Shown here: piece after piece, positions 1 through 8,838 of the stretch
How positions within the stretch are numbered: position 1 is the stretch's first letter
Layout of the letters: each line of letters opens with the position of its first letter
Source of the DNA: Bowmanella denitrificans
GTDB taxonomy: Bacteria; Pseudomonadota; Gammaproteobacteria; Enterobacterales; Alteromonadaceae
DNA: 52,980 bases
Assembly: GCF_002887595.1 (NCBI RefSeq)
Contig: NZ_PEBU01000019.1
Coordinates: 1 to 52,980 of the forward strand
Direction: 5' to 3'
Made by a program: the position numbers and the translations under genes
The notes under the pieces: generated by a model
Database searches by the model: none
Told to the model about the DNA's origin: nothing
The model's input: the letters and a program-made list of their open reading frames with translations, nothing else

Positions 1-79
1 GGACGAAGGTCTGCGTTTCGCCATCCGTGAAGGTGGTCGTACTGTAGGTGCTGGCGTAGTATCTAAAATCGTTGAGTAA
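1..79 (+). CDS. tuf: Elongation factor Tu, C-terminal end (partial)
   Basis: The window opens inside a gene whose last 25 codons, read from base 2, give the very conserved C-terminus of EF-Tu: DEGLRFAIREGG followed by RTVGAGVVSKIVE and TAA. This is the end of the third beta-barrel domain of the GTPase that delivers aminoacyl-tRNA to the ribosome. A terminator follows within 25 bases and the next gene is unrelated, so this is the last gene of its operon, probably the str operon copy (tufA) rather than the copy that precedes secE. The 5' part lies outside the window. Confidence 0.95.
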   Translation, partial: DEGLRFAIREGGRTVGAGVVSKIVE

Positions 80-100
80 TTCTGATTGCTTAAATGATTG

Positions 101-127
101 AAAAGGCTCCTTCGGGAGCCTTTTTTT
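101..127 (+). terminator. Rho-independent terminator of tuf
   Basis: The stem AAGGCTCC / GGGAGCCTT closes on a TTC loop and runs directly into seven T residues. It sits 22 bases after the tuf stop codon and ends that operon. Confidence 0.93.
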
Positions 128-278
128 GTAATTGCCCAAAGCGCTAATAGATAAAATAAGCTTTTATGCCGGTTCAAACTTTCGCTGCTGTTGCTCTGCC
201 TTATATTGATGTTCGTGCTGATACCGAAAGTATGTGAATATCAATAACAGCACAGAGCAGAACGACCTGATAAAACAA

Positions 279-878
279 ATGAAAATTGAGCTTTGGTTCC
301 CAACCGCCATCTATCACCATGATCCTGAATTGCAGGAAATTGCTGCGATTCGGGATGAATTGCAGGCCGTGGTTGATAAGGAATACGCAGAAATTCTGAG
401 CAGAAGTGACAGCCTGGAAAGATCGTATATTCAATCCAGGCAACCGGAACATCGTCAGGTTATCCAAAAGTATCAGTTACAGCAGTTCCATGATTATCTG
501 GTAAAACATGCTGGCGCATTTCTGAGTAAGCTCTATCCGCAGGCGCAGGGGGTAGAAGTGCGTGAAAGCTGGTTTAACTTCTATGCTACGGGTGATAGCC
601 AGGAAGTGCACAATCATGTGCATGCTATTCATCCCTCTTTCCTTAGCGGGGTGTTTTATTTGTCCGCCCCGCCAGGTTGCGGAGATATCAAGTTCTATCA
701 TCCCAATATGCAGACGGCTGTCCCCAACCCTCAGGGCAGTATTGAAAATTATGAAACCAGCTACACACCGCTAGAAAATCGGCTGATGCTGTTCAGGTCG
801 CATGTATCTCACGCTGTGATGCCTAATCGCAGCCAGGCGACCCGCATTTCCGTCAGTTTCAATATCTATGTGAGGTGA
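279..878 (+). CDS. Putative 2-oxoglutarate/Fe(II) oxygenase (TIGR02466-type)
   Basis: The 199-residue protein begins MKIELWFPTAIYHH, the usual opening of the TIGR02466 family of putative 2OG-Fe(II) oxygenases. The facial-triad region is visible: a His-rich stretch (QEVHNHVHAIHP) before SGVFYLSAP, and a distal His (SHVSHAV) followed by the Arg that would hold 2-oxoglutarate (ATRISVSFN). The substrate is unknown; relatives hydroxylate small molecules or proteins. The open frame extends upstream to a GTG at 234, but similarity starts at the ATG at 279, so I use that. No strong ribosome-binding site precedes either start. It appears monocistronic, between the tuf terminator and a chemosensory-like gene. 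Confidence 0.75.
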   Translation: MKIELWFPTAIYHHDPELQEIAAIRDELQAVVDKEYAEILSRSDSLERSYIQSRQPEHRQVIQKYQLQQFHDYLVKHAGAFLSKLYPQAQGVEVRESWFNFYATGDSQEVHNHVHAIHPSFLSGVFYLSAPPGCGDIKFYHPNMQTAVPNPQGSIENYETSYTPLENRLMLFRSHVSHAVMPNRSQATRISVSFNIYVR

Positions 879-939
879 TCGCCACTATAGCTTCATAATT
901 GCCTGCTAAGCTGTAGCGGGTTGCGTTTTGGGGCCACTA

Positions 940-2022
940 ATGAAGTTAAATTCCATAAAGTATCGCTTGCTGCTGATTATTCTGGTTTGTGTGCTGGGTA
1001 TGCTGTTGCTGATGATAAGCCAGTTCCATTCAACGCAAAGACTGATTGAACTGAATCAACAACGCCTGCAATTGTTGCAACTCAATAATGAGTTATTGCA
1101 AATGCGCCGACATGAGAAGGACTTCTTGTTGCGTTTTGACATGCGCTATGCGGAGCAACTTAATGAACGGGCGGCCAGTCTGGCTGCGCAGCTTGCTGCG
1201 CTATCAGAGCAAATAAATACACTGACGTTGCCTGCACAACAAGTGCAGGGCATGTTGGACGCTCTGTTTGCCTATCAAAGGCGTTTTGACAAATTGGTGG
1301 AGCTGCAATCACGTATTGGCTTTGATGAGCAACAAGGTGAGCAGGGACGCTTTCGCCAGGCCATTCATGCACTGGAAACACGATTGAGTGATCAGGCACA
1401 GTGGCAGATATTGTTATTGCAAATGCGGCGCAGCGAAAAAGACTTTATGTTACGTAAGCGCATGGAGTATGCCCAGCGGCAGCAGGCTGTTTATGAACAG
1501 CTTGAATATGCCATTAGCCAAAGCGCCGCGCGCGACGCTTTAGTGCCTCTTTTACAACGTTATCAGCAAGGCTTTTTACAGTTGGTGGAGTCTAACCGGC
1601 AAATTGGCTTAAACCATGAACTAGGTTTAAAAGGTCAGTTTCGTGCTCAGGCTCATTTGCTGGAACAACGACTCACACGTTTGGAACTGGCTTTGCAGCC
1701 CATACTGGCAGAGCAGCAACGCGAGGTTGAACGAAACGGCATGCTAATTATGAGCATGACATTGTTCGCTTTACTACTGTTATTAATACAGAGTTTTGTT
1801 ACCTTTCAGCGGGCTTTCTCGGCATTTATTCAGTTTTTTTATCGATGTAAGCGGGAATATCAACGCCTGGATGAGAGAAAACTGGGATTTGCTGAATTTC
1901 GATCCCTGGCGGCAGTTGCCAATGAGATGGTGGAATCTCGCCTGGAAATGGAGAGAGAGCTTAAAGAAACCAAACAGGAACTAGCGCGCTTGCGAGAGCA
2001 GCAGCATGTCTCAGCGCATTAG
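940..2022 (+). CDS. Orphan HBM-type membrane sensor without a signalling domain
   Basis: The 360-residue protein has an N-terminal membrane helix (about residues 10-28), a long all-helical periplasmic region, a second membrane helix (about 267-289) and a short cytoplasmic coiled-coil tail. The periplasmic part carries two copies of a motif typical of helical bimodular (HBM) sensor domains: MRRHEKDFLLR near residue 56 and MRRSEKDFMLR near 162, one per four-helix module. HBM domains bind small organic acids or polyamines in chemoreceptors and histidine kinases. Here no HAMP, methyl-accepting, kinase or GGDEF domain follows; the protein ends about 70 residues after the second helix. The ATG at 940 is preferred over an upstream TTG. 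Its 3' end overlaps convergent murI by 12 bases. Confidence 0.7.
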   Translation: MKLNSIKYRLLLIILVCVLGMLLLMISQFHSTQRLIELNQQRLQLLQLNNELLQMRRHEKDFLLRFDMRYAEQLNERAASLAAQLAALSEQINTLTLPAQQVQGMLDALFAYQRRFDKLVELQSRIGFDEQQGEQGRFRQAIHALETRLSDQAQWQILLLQMRRSEKDFMLRKRMEYAQRQQAVYEQLEYAISQSAARDALVPLLQRYQQGFLQLVESNRQIGLNHELGLKGQFRAQAHLLEQRLTRLELALQPILAEQQREVERNGMLIMSMTLFALLLLLIQSFVTFQRAFSAFIQFFYRCKREYQRLDERKLGFAEFRSLAAVANEMVESRLEMERELKETKQELARLREQQHVSAH

Positions 2023-2823
2023 TTGAACATCCGCTCGCTGCCCCCACAGTTGGCTAATGATGGATGCCGTGTGTGCTGTCAGACTGCTGGAGTAGAAGTG
2101 GGTTTGTCCTGAACTACCGCTCACATTCAGCAAGTTGTTGTCATGCAAACGACGCTGCAATTGTCTGGCAACTGCTGGCGCCGGATTAATAATATTCAGC
2201 CGACCATTGCTGAGGTCTGTAAGTAATGGGATCAAGAAAGGGTAATGTGTGCAACCCAGCACCAGGGTATCAACTCCCTGGCACAGCATGTCCTGAATAA
2301 CTGGGCTGGCCAGTGCACGTACTTGCGGACCGTTAAGATCGCCTCGCTCAATGCACTCAACAAAACCCGGACAGGGAACAGCGAAGACTTTGCATTGGCC
2401 AGCCCAAGCCTGTAAAAGCGATTGGAATCTATTACTTTCCAATGTCGCCTGGGTGGCCAGCAGACCTATTTTGCCGCTGCTGCTGGCTAAAGCCGCTGGC
2501 TTAATAGCTGGCTCAATACCAATGACCGGGAAGGGACTGGTGGCTCTCAAGGTGTCAATACAGATGGCAGTGGCCGAATTGCAGGCCACCACCATGGCCT
2601 TACAGGATTGATGATAAAGAAAATCCCGAATGACAATACAGCGCTTGAGAATGTCCTGTGTGGATCGCCGTCCATAAGGAGCATGGGCGGAATCAGCTAC
2701 ATAAATCAGGTGCTCGGCGGGCAAATGATGCCTGATTTCCTGCAATACCGACAGGCCTCCCAGGCCGGAGTCGAAAACGCCGATGGGGAGATGGTTAAGG
2801 TCCGGAGCTGGATCTGCGGGCAT
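2011..2823 (-). CDS. murI: Glutamate racemase
   Basis: This enzyme converts L-glutamate to D-glutamate for peptidoglycan. The 270-residue protein shows the family signatures in order: GVFDSGLGGLSV near the N-terminus, YVADSAHAPYG, the first catalytic cysteine in VVACNSATA, and the second in VLGCTHYPFL. Length matches the family. An in-frame TTG six codons upstream (at 2841) is possible, but the ATG at 2823 is more usual; neither has a clear ribosome-binding site. It is transcribed alone, convergent with the HBM sensor gene and divergent from the aldo-keto reductase. Confidence 0.93.
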   Translation of the reverse strand: MPADPAPDLNHLPIGVFDSGLGGLSVLQEIRHHLPAEHLIYVADSAHAPYGRRSTQDILKRCIVIRDFLYHQSCKAMVVACNSATAICIDTLRATSPFPVIGIEPAIKPAALASSSGKIGLLATQATLESNRFQSLLQAWAGQCKVFAVPCPGFVECIERGDLNGPQVRALASPVIQDMLCQGVDTLVLGCTHYPFLIPLLTDLSNGRLNIINPAPAVARQLQRRLHDNNLLNVSGSSGQTHFYSSSLTAHTASIISQLWGQRADVQLMR

Positions 2824-2982
2824 AGGGTTGAAAGCAAGCAAACAAACACAAATGTTATATCCTTCAGGGCTTCAATGCTATCCCTGCCATTGGTCTGTAA
2901 ATTCACGACATTAATAGATTTACCCTTGGATTTTATTCGAATTGCCACAGAGTAAAGCGGTGGCTAAGCAAAGAGGAAAACA

Positions 2983-4035
2983 ATGCAATTCACCAGATTA
3001 GGCAGCAGCAACCTTCAGGTATCCAGAGTGTGTCTGGGAACCATGACCTGGGGGAAACAGAATAATCAGGCTGATGCTGATGAGCAGTTAGACTACGCCG
3101 TGGCACAGGGCATCAACTTTATTGATACTGCTGAGATGTATGCGGTGCCGCCAACTGCAGAAACCTATGGCAGCACAGAGCGTATTTTGGGTAACTGGCT
3201 GAAGCGACATTCGGCAAAGCGCCAGGAACTGGTGATTGCCACCAAAATAGCAGGTAACGGCCTGTCTTATATTCGCGGCGGTGGCGATATCAGCGGACGA
3301 GCCATTATAGAAGCTGTGGATGCGTCATTGCTAAGACTGCAGACAGACTACATCGACTTATATCAGCTACACTGGCCAAATCGTACGACCCCGCATTTTG
3401 GCAAACAATGGCCTGGAAAACTGAAATTTTCAGAAGTGAATGCTGAACAACATAGTGACCAAATGCTGGACATTCTGCAGGCACTGGCGAGCTGTATCCA
3501 AGCCGGAAAAATTCGTCACTGTGGTTTGTCAGACGATACCACCTGGGGCATAAGCGAATATCTGCGTCTTAGCGAAAAACATGACTTACCGCGCATGGTC
3601 TCCATCCAGAATGAATTCAATTTGTTGCACACTAAGGACTGGCCTTACCTGATTGAACACTGTGTGCACGCAGATGTGGCATATTTGCCCTGGTCACCAC
3701 TGGGTGGGGGTATGTTAAGTGGTAAGTATCTCAAGGGGCAGCGCCCATCAGGAAGTCGCTGGACACTGATGCAGCGAAACGGCTTATTCAGGGACACTGA
3801 GCAGTCCAGAGCTGCGATTGCAGAATATGTAGAGCTGGCAGCCTCTTATGCCATCACCCCAAGTCAGTTGGCGCTAGCCTGGTGTCATCAGGTGGATGGT
3901 GTGACATCGACCATCATTGGCGCTACCAGCCTGGCGCAATTACAGGAAGATATCCAGGCGTTTTCGATTCCCCTCAGTGATGAACAAATGGCGGCTATTA
4001 ATAAGGTACAAAAGCGCTATCCCATGCCTTTTTAA
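2983..4035 (+). CDS. tas: NADP(H)-dependent aldo-keto reductase, Tas-like
   Basis: The 350-residue protein matches E. coli Tas along its length: an opening of the form MQFTRLGSSNLQVSRVCLGT, then AVAQGINFIDTAEMY with catalytic Asp and Tyr, QLHWPNR with the catalytic His, and a TIM-barrel end with the NADPH-binding STIIGATSLAQL. Such enzymes reduce aldehydes and ketones with NADPH; the physiological substrate of Tas is not established. A good ribosome-binding site (AGAGGA) lies six bases before the ATG. It is monocistronic and followed by a bidirectional terminator. Confidence 0.87.
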   Translation: MQFTRLGSSNLQVSRVCLGTMTWGKQNNQADADEQLDYAVAQGINFIDTAEMYAVPPTAETYGSTERILGNWLKRHSAKRQELVIATKIAGNGLSYIRGGGDISGRAIIEAVDASLLRLQTDYIDLYQLHWPNRTTPHFGKQWPGKLKFSEVNAEQHSDQMLDILQALASCIQAGKIRHCGLSDDTTWGISEYLRLSEKHDLPRMVSIQNEFNLLHTKDWPYLIEHCVHADVAYLPWSPLGGGMLSGKYLKGQRPSGSRWTLMQRNGLFRDTEQSRAAIAEYVELAASYAITPSQLALAWCHQVDGVTSTIIGATSLAQLQEDIQAFSIPLSDEQMAAINKVQKRYPMPF

Positions 4036-4044
4036 CGTCCCTCT

Positions 4045-4076
4045 AAACAAAAATGCCGTTCACTATGAACGGCATT
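4045..4076 (-). terminator. Bidirectional terminator between tas and the coiled-coil gene
   Basis: A perfect 10-bp stem (AATGCCGTTC / GAACGGCATT) with a five-base loop lies between two convergent genes. On the minus strand it is followed by TTTTTG, so it is a strong terminator for the minus-strand gene; on the plus strand the tail is weaker (AGTCTTGTATTTG). Confidence 0.85.
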
Positions 4077-4095
4077 AGTCTTGTATTTGTAACCA

Positions 4096-4866
4096 TTACC
4101 CGCCGCTTGTGCTCAGCGGATCTGGAGATACGGCCGCTGTTGGGCCCTGGATTAAGTTTTCCAACTGAGTGATACGCAAACCCAGATCCTGAATATGCTG
4201 CTGACTGTCACGCAGTTTACCTTTTAGCTCATCCAGTTGACTGTTGAATTTAGGCTGTGCCGAGCTCAGCTTCATCAGACTGGTATGCAAGGTATCATGA
4301 CTGTTTTGCAGTTTACTGAATTGTTCCTCAATGGCTGCCAATCTGGTGGTACCCAGAGAAATGTCCGACTCCAGCAAGCGGGTCTTTTCAAGCGTGCCTT
4401 GTTGCTGCTTTTCCAATGTGCTCAGGCTGGTGGACAAGTCTTTGATTTCCGCTTGGTTTTTACGCCAGGCTGAGGCCCAGAGTTTATCCATTTGCTGCCA
4501 GAGTTCGTCGGTTTTTTCTGTCACGGCTTTGAGCTTGGCCTGCAACGCCACCGTCGATTCGCCCATTTCTTCGCCCGTCGCCGAAAGTTTGCCTTCCAGG
4601 TCTTCAATGCGGGCACTGGCACTTTGCAAATGCTGTTTCTCAAGCTGAAGTTGCTGATACAGCCAGCCATTGCCTGCCAATGCTGCTAATGCCAGCAGCA
4701 GTACGAAAAATACCAGGCCACGCCCGGCAGCACTTTTCCCCGCCGGTGCAGCAACCTCTACCGTATTGGCTTTTTCATCTTTGGGCTGCTTGCTGCGTTT
4801 ATGCAGGTAAGCCTCTCTGTCTTCCTGTTCCAGCTGGATGCTGGGCATATCATCTGTTTTGGACAT
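4096..4866 (-). CDS. Single-pass membrane protein with a long coiled coil, function unknown
   Basis: The 256-residue protein starts MSKTDDMPSIQLEQEDREAY with a charged cytoplasmic segment of about 60 residues. One membrane helix follows (GLVFFVLLLALAALAGNGWLY), then about 150 residues of Gln/Lys/Glu-rich heptad sequence (for example LWQQMDKLWASAWRKNQ and LDELKGKLRDSQQHIQDLG) and a short Pro/Ser tail. The topology predicts an inner-membrane anchor with a periplasmic coiled coil. The ATG at 4866 has a strong ribosome-binding site (AGAGGGGAGCC), which decides the start over an upstream in-frame ATG at 4908. I do not recognise the family. It stands alone, with its own terminator. Confidence 0.7.
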   Translation of the reverse strand: MSKTDDMPSIQLEQEDREAYLHKRSKQPKDEKANTVEVAAPAGKSAAGRGLVFFVLLLALAALAGNGWLYQQLQLEKQHLQSASARIEDLEGKLSATGEEMGESTVALQAKLKAVTEKTDELWQQMDKLWASAWRKNQAEIKDLSTSLSTLEKQQQGTLEKTRLLESDISLGTTRLAAIEEQFSKLQNSHDTLHTSLMKLSSAQPKFNSQLDELKGKLRDSQQHIQDLGLRITQLENLIQGPTAAVSPDPLSTSGG

Positions 4867-4977
4867 GGCTCCCCTCTGAGGTAAATCTAGGCACGAATGC
4901 CTTATCATACCAATTTTGCTTAAATAGGTAATTGCTTCCCTGCACTTAGCTATTGTCCCCGTTTAAAAAGGGCTCCA

Positions 4978-6555
4978 TTACTGCCAGTTTACATCTGGCT
5001 CCGGGTAATATTGTATTTGCAGGCCGTCAAGATGCCCCTGCAAGGCTGAAAGGCGTTTGGTAAAAGCCGTATAATTACGCTGTTGTTTTGGTGTCCAGGC
5101 CACTTCAGCAATGGCGGTCAGGCGTGGCCACATACGGTTATCGGCCGTGGCACTGTCCCTGACCAGTTCTGACCACATCGGACCTTCCACCCCGACGGCC
5201 TGAGGATAATCCTCCGGGGTCAGACTGTATACTCTCTCCAGAGGAATGCCCTGCTTGGCACACCAGGTATAAGTATTGGGCTGACCGTCGTAATTGCCGT
5301 GATCCAGATAGGTATAACTACAAGGCGACAGAACCAGATGAATGCCTTTATCCAGGGCGGGTTGGATGTAGTATTGATCGTTCCACAGTTGCAACAAGGA
5401 GGACGCGCGTATATCCCCAACAGAAGCTTCTTCCCAGGCCAATAGTTCCCGGTCGAGAGAGGCAACGATACGGTCTACTTCGGTGATAAAGCCGGCAAAG
5501 CTGGCCTTTTCTTCGTTTAATACTTCGTCCCCGCCAATGTGCAGATATTTAGTCGGAAAGATGGCAGCCACTTCTGTCAGTACATCCCGCACAAACTGGT
5601 ATGTCAGGTCGGGTTTTTCGCTGGTACATAAGGCGCTGAAGCCCACGCATGTGCCTTCATAAAGCGCCAAACGGGCTGCACCGGTCACATCTGTGCACTG
5701 ATTCTGTGCCGGGCTGTTAACCACATAGTCGCAGGCCAGTTCGTTGTAGGATGCGATAGCTGCCTGAGTGTGACCGGGAAGATCGATTTCCGGGATAATT
5801 TCAACCTGTCTGCGCGCGGCATAATCCACCAGTTCCCGCATTTGTTCCTGTGTGTAGTAACCACCAGGGCCACCGCCCGCCTGCGTTGACCCTCCAACTG
5901 TAGCGAGCTTCGGCCAGCTCTTAATCTCCAATCGCCAGCCCTGATCATCGGTAAGATGCAGGTGCAGTTTATTCAGTTTGAAGGCGGCCATGCGATCCAC
6001 ATGCTGTTTCAGGTAGTCCAGGCTAAAGAAATTGCGTGCTACATCCAGCATGCTGCCACGCCAGGCATACTGTGGCTGGTCAGTGATAAATACCTGTGGA
6101 AGTGTGTAGCTTGCCTGTGGCACGGCCGGCAGTAACTGGCGCAGGCTCTGTACTCCATAAAAAAGCCCGGTATCTGTGGCCGCTTTAATGGTTATATTTT
6201 CTTCAATTGCCAATTGATAGCCTTCTTCACCCAGACTGAGGTTGGGATCAATCACCAGCCTGATGATAGCGTTGTCATTTGTGCTTTGACTTACCTCTAG
6301 TTGAGCCAGTAGCTCACTGAGGGCCGCGAGGCTGTCCGGAGCATCGGGCGAGGCACTGACAGTGACAGTATTGGGCAGAGTGAGTTGACCGGAACCGGGC
6401 TTTACCATGGCGGGGTAGGGAACCAATTGTACTTGTTTACCCTGGCTGCCGGTGGAGTAAGAGGCGGTATCCTGTTGTTTTATCTGCTCTGGCTGACAAG
6501 CCAGCAGCAGAAAAGCAGCAAAAAAAATGATAGTGGTTTTTAGCATAGGGCTCAT
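4978..6555 (-). CDS. Beta-N-acetylhexosaminidase, GH20, lipoprotein
   Basis: This enzyme removes terminal N-acetylglucosamine from chitin oligomers or glycans. The 525-residue protein has a lipoprotein signal (FFAAFLLLAC, Cys about residue 20), a GH20b-like N-terminal domain (LVPYPAMVKPGSGQL to about residue 150) and the catalytic TIM barrel. Within the barrel are NKLHLHLTDDQGWRLEIKS, IIPEIDLPGHTQA, and the catalytic Asp-Glu pair in YLHIGGDEVL near residue 338. It would be anchored in the outer membrane or periplasm. A ribosome-binding site (GGAGG) lies four bases before the first ATG; an ATG three codons later has a spacing of about 12, so the exact start is uncertain. Marine Alteromonadales commonly use chitin, which fits. 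Confidence 0.9.
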   Translation of the reverse strand: MSPMLKTTIIFFAAFLLLACQPEQIKQQDTASYSTGSQGKQVQLVPYPAMVKPGSGQLTLPNTVTVSASPDAPDSLAALSELLAQLEVSQSTNDNAIIRLVIDPNLSLGEEGYQLAIEENITIKAATDTGLFYGVQSLRQLLPAVPQASYTLPQVFITDQPQYAWRGSMLDVARNFFSLDYLKQHVDRMAAFKLNKLHLHLTDDQGWRLEIKSWPKLATVGGSTQAGGGPGGYYTQEQMRELVDYAARRQVEIIPEIDLPGHTQAAIASYNELACDYVVNSPAQNQCTDVTGAARLALYEGTCVGFSALCTSEKPDLTYQFVRDVLTEVAAIFPTKYLHIGGDEVLNEEKASFAGFITEVDRIVASLDRELLAWEEASVGDIRASSLLQLWNDQYYIQPALDKGIHLVLSPCSYTYLDHGNYDGQPNTYTWCAKQGIPLERVYSLTPEDYPQAVGVEGPMWSELVRDSATADNRMWPRLTAIAEVAWTPKQQRNYTAFTKRLSALQGHLDGLQIQYYPEPDVNWQ

Positions 6556-6681
6556 CTGCCTCCGGTTCTTTGTATAAGGTCTTGAAATTATTACCCTTCA
6601 CTACACAAATTACAGCAGCAGACAAACCAGTCAAGGCCAACGGTCGCTTAGCCTGACAGAACCAACGACAACCGGTGGTGT

Positions 6682-7941
6682 TTAATTGTGATTGCTGGGT
6701 CGGTCACTGACTCGCTGGTAAGCACGCAGACCGAAAGCCGGCAGCATGGCCAGGAAGTGATCGAAAATATCCGACTGAATTCCCTCATAACTCACCCAGT
6801 TCTTATCTGCGCTAAAACAGTAGACTTCCATCGGCAGGCCCAGCTCAGTAGGGGCCAGTTGGCGCACCATCAGGGTCATATCCTGATTAAGTTTGGGATG
6901 ATGCTGCAAATACCTGACCATGTAAGCGCGAAAGGTGCCTATATTGGTTAAACGTCTGGCGTTCAGCAGGTCTTGTTCGGTGATACTGTTGTCCTGATGG
7001 TACTTGGCCAGCTCTCGCTTTTTCTCGCTGATATAATCTTTGATAAAACGAATTTTTTCCCAGTTATCCAGCATGTCCTGATCACAGAATTTAATGCTTT
7101 GTATATCAATATTGATGGCGCGCTTAATTCTTCTACCACCAGATTCTTGCATGCCACGCCAGTTTTTCACTGAGTCGCCAATCAGGGCATAAGTGGGGAC
7201 AGTGGAGATGGTGTTGTCCCAGTTGCGAACTTTAACCGTGGTCAGCCCCAGCTCCAGTACCGTGCCGTCGGCGCCGTACTTAGGCAATTCAATCCAGTCG
7301 CCGTTGTTCACCATACGATTGGCAACAATCTGCACACCAGCCACAAAGCCTAATATGGTATCGCGAAAGACCAACAGCAAAATGGCAGCGGCGGCACCCA
7401 GGCCGGAAATAATTAATACCGGTGACTTTTCCAGCAGGTTGGACACGATCAGAATCACGGCGATTAACGCCAGTACCAGCTTGCCCACCTGGATAAAACC
7501 GGTAATGGGTACCCGTTGAGACAGTCTGGATGCTTCATAGATATCTTCAATGGTATTCAGAATGGCGCTCAGCAACATCACCGCTGTCAGCAGGATATAA
7601 ATGAATGCCAATTTCTGCAGCAACACCAACAGCATCGGGGTATGGGCAAACAGCAACGGACTGAGCAAATAGAGCAGTACGCCCGGCACCAGATGCGCAC
7701 CGCGCTTAAAGAAGTTATGCCGCTGCAGCTCGTCATCCCAGGTGGCCTTGGTTGCCAGGATAAAACGGGTCAGCTTGCCGCTGAACAAGCGTCGGGTCAC
7801 CTTGAACGCCAACCAGCAAAGCCCCAGCAGAATCAGCAGAGAGAACAAGGTAAACAAGGGGGAGGCAGAACTGAGATCCAGCCCCCACTCGCTGATGCTG
7901 TCCAGGATAAGCTGGCTGATTTGCGTTGGTTTTTCTGTCAC
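6682..7941 (-). CDS. ybdG: YbdG-type mechanosensitive channel (MscS family)
   Basis: The 419-residue protein matches E. coli YbdG (MscM) closely: about five N-terminal membrane helices, then the MscS pore helix and beta domain (ISGLGAAAAILLLVFRDTI, IELPKYGADGTVLELGLTTV, KVRNWDNTISTVPTYALI) and the YbdG-specific C-terminal segment (SGGRRIKRAINIDIQSIKF, LTNIGTFRAYMVRYLQHHP, MTLMVRQLAPTELGLP). YbdG relatives open under membrane tension and protect against osmotic downshock. The start is a GTG touching the TAA of the upstream acyltransferase (TAAGTG), which implies translational coupling. It is the last gene of a three-gene minus-strand operon; 126 bases separate it from the hexosaminidase gene. 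Confidence 0.9.
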   Translation of the reverse strand: MTEKPTQISQLILDSISEWGLDLSSASPLFTLFSLLILLGLCWLAFKVTRRLFSGKLTRFILATKATWDDELQRHNFFKRGAHLVPGVLLYLLSPLLFAHTPMLLVLLQKLAFIYILLTAVMLLSAILNTIEDIYEASRLSQRVPITGFIQVGKLVLALIAVILIVSNLLEKSPVLIISGLGAAAAILLLVFRDTILGFVAGVQIVANRMVNNGDWIELPKYGADGTVLELGLTTVKVRNWDNTISTVPTYALIGDSVKNWRGMQESGGRRIKRAINIDIQSIKFCDQDMLDNWEKIRFIKDYISEKKRELAKYHQDNSITEQDLLNARRLTNIGTFRAYMVRYLQHHPKLNQDMTLMVRQLAPTELGLPMEVYCFSADKNWVSYEGIQSDIFDHFLAMLPAFGLRAYQRVSDRPSNHN

Positions 7942-8838
7942 TTAATTAGCATCCATTAGTTTTTGTATAAGACTGTCCTTGCTTTGCCAAAGACCATTTA
8001 GCCAAAGCTGAAAGTTCTCGCGGAATTGCTGATCCGCCTGGTAGTCGCCAAGCAATGCAGACTGCAAGGGAATGGCCCTGGCGCGCAATACCACTTTTGT
8101 CAGACGGCCGCTGAGCATATCCATCATGACATGCCGCCGGTTCTGGGGGTAGAGCAGGGTCACATCAATAATATGACTGAATAATTCACCCATGCTGGCC
8201 AGGGTAAAGGCCACGCCGCCAGCCTTAGGGGTGAGTAAATGGTTGTAGGGGCTGTTTTTAGCTCGCTGCTTTTGCTCTGTAAAGCGGGTGCCTTCCACAA
8301 AGTTGATCACCGTGGTGGGGATAGTACGGAACTTTTCACAGGAGCGTCGTGTTGCTTCCAGATCTTTGCCTTTTAGATGTGGGTGCCGGCTTAAAAAGTC
8401 AGCACTGTAACGTCGCATAAAGGGCATATCCAGCGCCCAGGCACCAAGGCCAATAAAAGGCATCCAAATCAGTTCCTGCTTAATAAAAAACTTGGAGGCA
8501 GGAATACGCCCGCAGGAAAAGTGCATCAGCAAAATAATATCCAGCCAGCTGATATGATTGGCCATCACCAGATACCAGCTATGCTTTTGCAAATCGCCTT
8601 CGATCTGGTAATCCCATTCTACATTGTTGAACAGGTTGATCAGGCCCACAGCACAAAGGGCGAAGCCACTCAAGGCACTATTCAGCATCCTGTTGAGGTT
8701 TAAGGTCAACCAACTGAAGGGGCTGATAAGCTTAAGCAGGCCGAGTAAAATGATCAGGGAACCCCACCACCCCAGGTTCAGAATCTGCAGCACAGCATGG
8801 ATTGGTAAAATCACAAAACCAGGCAGGCGGCTCAGCAT
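7942..8838 (-). CDS. YihG-like acyltransferase (PlsC family), copy 1
   Basis: This 298-residue member of the PlsC superfamily resembles E. coli YihG, a lysophosphatidic acid acyltransferase paralogue. The HX4D catalytic motif is in MANHISWLDI, the substrate-binding motif in NFVEGTRFTEQK, and the family-specific stretches DMPFMRRYSADFLSRHPHLKGKD and RRSCEKFRTIPTT are present. One or two N-terminal membrane helices place it at the inner membrane, probably acting on lysophospholipids. Its ATG lies inside the end of the upstream paralogue (7-base overlap) and its stop abuts the GTG of the ybdG homologue, so the three genes form a tightly coupled operon. Confidence 0.87.
   Translation of the reverse strand: MLSRLPGFVILPIHAVLQILNLGWWGSLIILLGLLKLISPFSWLTLNLNRMLNSALSGFALCAVGLINLFNNVEWDYQIEGDLQKHSWYLVMANHISWLDIILLMHFSCGRIPASKFFIKQELIWMPFIGLGAWALDMPFMRRYSADFLSRHPHLKGKDLEATRRSCEKFRTIPTTVINFVEGTRFTEQKQRAKNSPYNHLLTPKAGGVAFTLASMGELFSHIIDVTLLYPQNRRHVMMDMLSGRLTKVVLRARAIPLQSALLGDYQADQQFRENFQLWLNGLWQSKDSLIQKLMDAN

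Noticed and set aside
166-237. A 23-codon open frame (MPVQTFAAVALPYIDVRADT...) before the oxygenase gene
   Set aside because: No ribosome-binding site, no recognisable composition, and it overlaps the promoter region; probably chance.
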